A DNA stretch of 8,157 nucleotides, from positions 1-8,157 of the forward strand of contig JAKABE010000126.1 of assembly GCA_021801945.1 (NCBI GenBank), written 5' to 3'. The notes below the pieces were generated by a model that saw nothing but the letters and a program-made list of their open reading frames with translations, was not told the origin of the DNA and searched no databases. Below, piece after piece: positions 7,172 to 8,157 of this stretch. The position numbers were made by a program, and so were the translations under genes. The stretch's first letter is position 1; each line of letters begins with the position of its first letter. Origin of the DNA: Acidobacteriota bacterium. Its GTDB lineage: Bacteria > Acidobacteriota > Terriglobia > Terriglobales > Acidobacteriaceae.

Positions 7172-8045
7172 CTGCAGGCGGCCTCTTCGCCAACATGGCT
7201 TCAATGACGGCGGCCACGCCGTCCTCATCGTTGCGCGGAGCTTGCTTCCAGCCGCGCGTCTTGGCCAGGGCGCGCAACTCCGCGGCGGCATTGCCCATAA
7301 TGACGCCGCGACTGGCCCACTCCAGCATATGCACGTCGTTCCAATTGTCGCCAATGGCCATGGTTTGACTGCGGTCCACGCCCAGACGGGCGGCGAGCTG
7401 CTCCAGCGCTGCCCCCTTGGAGACGCCGCGCGGCACCAGGTCGAGGATGGCCAGATCGCGGGCCGGATACTCGGTGCGGACGCACTCGCAGTCGCCGTTC
7501 CACTCACTGGCTTTCAAGGCTTCCTCAGCCTGTCTCATATTGCTCACCCCGCCGGCCACCATGCCCTGAATGGGATCGACGCCATCGTCGAGCGCCCGTT
7601 CAAGGGGCTTGACTACGTCGATGGCGTGGCGGTTGGATTCAACCCACAACGCAAACCTCCCGTGCGCTCGATCCAGATCTTCGAGAGCCAGTTCGCCGCG
7701 ACCCGGCTGGTCAAAGGTGAAGACCAGCGTTCCGAAGGGCCGGAGCAATCCGCACAACCCACGCGCCACACGCGCCGACAGATGAAAGCAAGCGATTGGC
7801 TCGCCGCCCAGGGTCTGAATCACTGCACCATTCGACGCAATGAGCGGCGTTTGCGCTCGCAGGCCGAGGTCTTCGAGCAGGGGCAGGGCGTAGGCAATGC
7901 GGCGGCCGGTGGCGATGGCCACCACGATGCCGGCTCGCTCGGCGGCCTGGAGCGCGCGAGCGGTACGGTTGGTCACCGCTTGGGTGTAGCTGGGCAGGAG
8001 CGTGCCGTCCATGTCGATCGCCATGAGGCGGACCGGGGGATGCAT
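7164..8045 (-). CDS. Cof-type HAD-IIB family phosphatase
   Basis: A 293-residue cytosolic haloacid dehalogenase-type phosphohydrolase with a Cof/YidA-like type IIB cap. All four motifs are intact: motif I DMDGTLL (11-17; nucleophile Asp11 and acid Asp13), motif II ATGR (45-48, Thr46), Lys210 in GVSKGAAL, and motif IV GDNWNDVHML (232-241; Mg2+-binding Asp233 and Asp237). The SNGA segment (71-74) is typical of the group. Members dephosphorylate sugar phosphates, pyridoxal phosphate, flavin precursors or phosphosugar intermediates, often with broad range, so the substrate is open. It is first of a likely three-gene run with the transglycosylase (8-base overlap) and the flippase-like protein. No Shine-Dalgarno precedes the ATG at 8045; a -10-like TACACT lies just six bases upstream, so translation may be leaderless. 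ATG 8024 is an alternative start. Confidence 0.9.
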   Translation of the reverse strand: MHPPVRLMAIDMDGTLLPSYTQAVTNRTARALQAAERAGIVVAIATGRRIAYALPLLEDLGLRAQTPLIASNGAVIQTLGGEPIACFHLSARVARGLCGLLRPFGTLVFTFDQPGRGELALEDLDRAHGRFALWVESNRHAIDVVKPLERALDDGVDPIQGMVAGGVSNMRQAEEALKASEWNGDCECVRTEYPARDLAILDLVPRGVSKGAALEQLAARLGVDRSQTMAIGDNWNDVHMLEWASRGVIMGNAAAELRALAKTRGWKQAPRNDEDGVAAVIEAMLAKRPPADA

Positions 8046-8051
8046 AGGTTC

Positions 8052-8057
8052 AGTGTA
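8052..8057 (-). promoter_or_regulatory. Possible -10 box for a leaderless HAD transcript
   Basis: On the - strand this reads TACACT, close to the sigma-70 -10 consensus, and ends six bases before the HAD ATG. That would place the transcript start at or near the ATG. No good -35 hexamer is visible 16-18 bases upstream, so this is tentative. Confidence 0.3.
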
Positions 8058-8157
8058 GCGGCCAGCCGCATGAGCGTGGGGCCATGGTGCGGCAGGCGCG
8101 GGCTGACGGAGCGATTTCGATAGTTGCCGCCTGATCCGGTAATCTTGGGCTGTGGAG

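Noticed and set aside
6344..7207. 287-codon open frame on the + strand
   Set aside because: Antisense to the transglycosylase, whose SLT motifs are clear.
7172..7507. Upstream extension of the transglycosylase frame
   Set aside because: The extra 112 codons lie in the HAD gene in another frame and precede a proper signal peptide, so a start here would bury the export signal.
7098..8123. 341-codon open frame on the + strand
   Set aside because: Antisense to the HAD gene, which has all four catalytic motifs; this frame has none.

Overview
The window carries seven protein genes and looks like ordinary chromosome from a GC-rich, Gram-negative-type bacterium. My best guess is Acidobacteriota (Terriglobia). 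This is an inference from the style of the genes: an exported cellulase-like hydrolase next to an exported mutarotase, a DUF502 membrane protein, and a lytic transglycosylase with a small N-terminal beta module. No rRNA, tRNA, CRISPR array or intact transposase is visible.

Left block (1-2930, + strand). The first 125 bases hold a tight run of perfect hairpins, some mutually exclusive, with no gene. They resemble REP/IS200-type palindromes or the end of an upstream transcript. Next comes a Tat-exported cellulase-like glycoside hydrolase (272-1606), then an exported aldose 1-epimerase (1687-2892) that ends at a good rho-independent terminator. Together these suggest release of sugars from a glycan outside the cytoplasm and anomer conversion before uptake. 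The hydrolase gene is visibly less GC-rich than its neighbours.

Middle block (2931-5214). About 375 bases (2931-3305) hold nothing I can name. An aldo/keto reductase follows on the - strand (3306-4298) with a strong Shine-Dalgarno. A divergent intergenic region of about 230 bases contains a 12-bp direct repeat. Then comes a DUF502 two-helix membrane protein on the + strand (start best placed at GTG 4531).

Right block (5263-8045, - strand). Read from right to left, this is a likely operon: a Cof-type HAD-IIB phosphatase, a lytic transglycosylase whose start overlaps the HAD stop by 8 bases, and a polytopic flippase-like (LPG_synthase_TM) membrane protein starting about 85 bases further on. 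The context points to cell-envelope maintenance, but the HAD substrate and the lipid moved by the membrane protein cannot be read from sequence. DUF502 and the flippase-like gene converge on a GC-rich inverted repeat.

Several starts were moved from the longest open frame to one with a Shine-Dalgarno (272, 4531, 6318). I see no clearly new biological system. The most unusual items are the hairpin cluster, the compositionally distinct Tat-exported hydrolase, and the N-terminal module of the transglycosylase.
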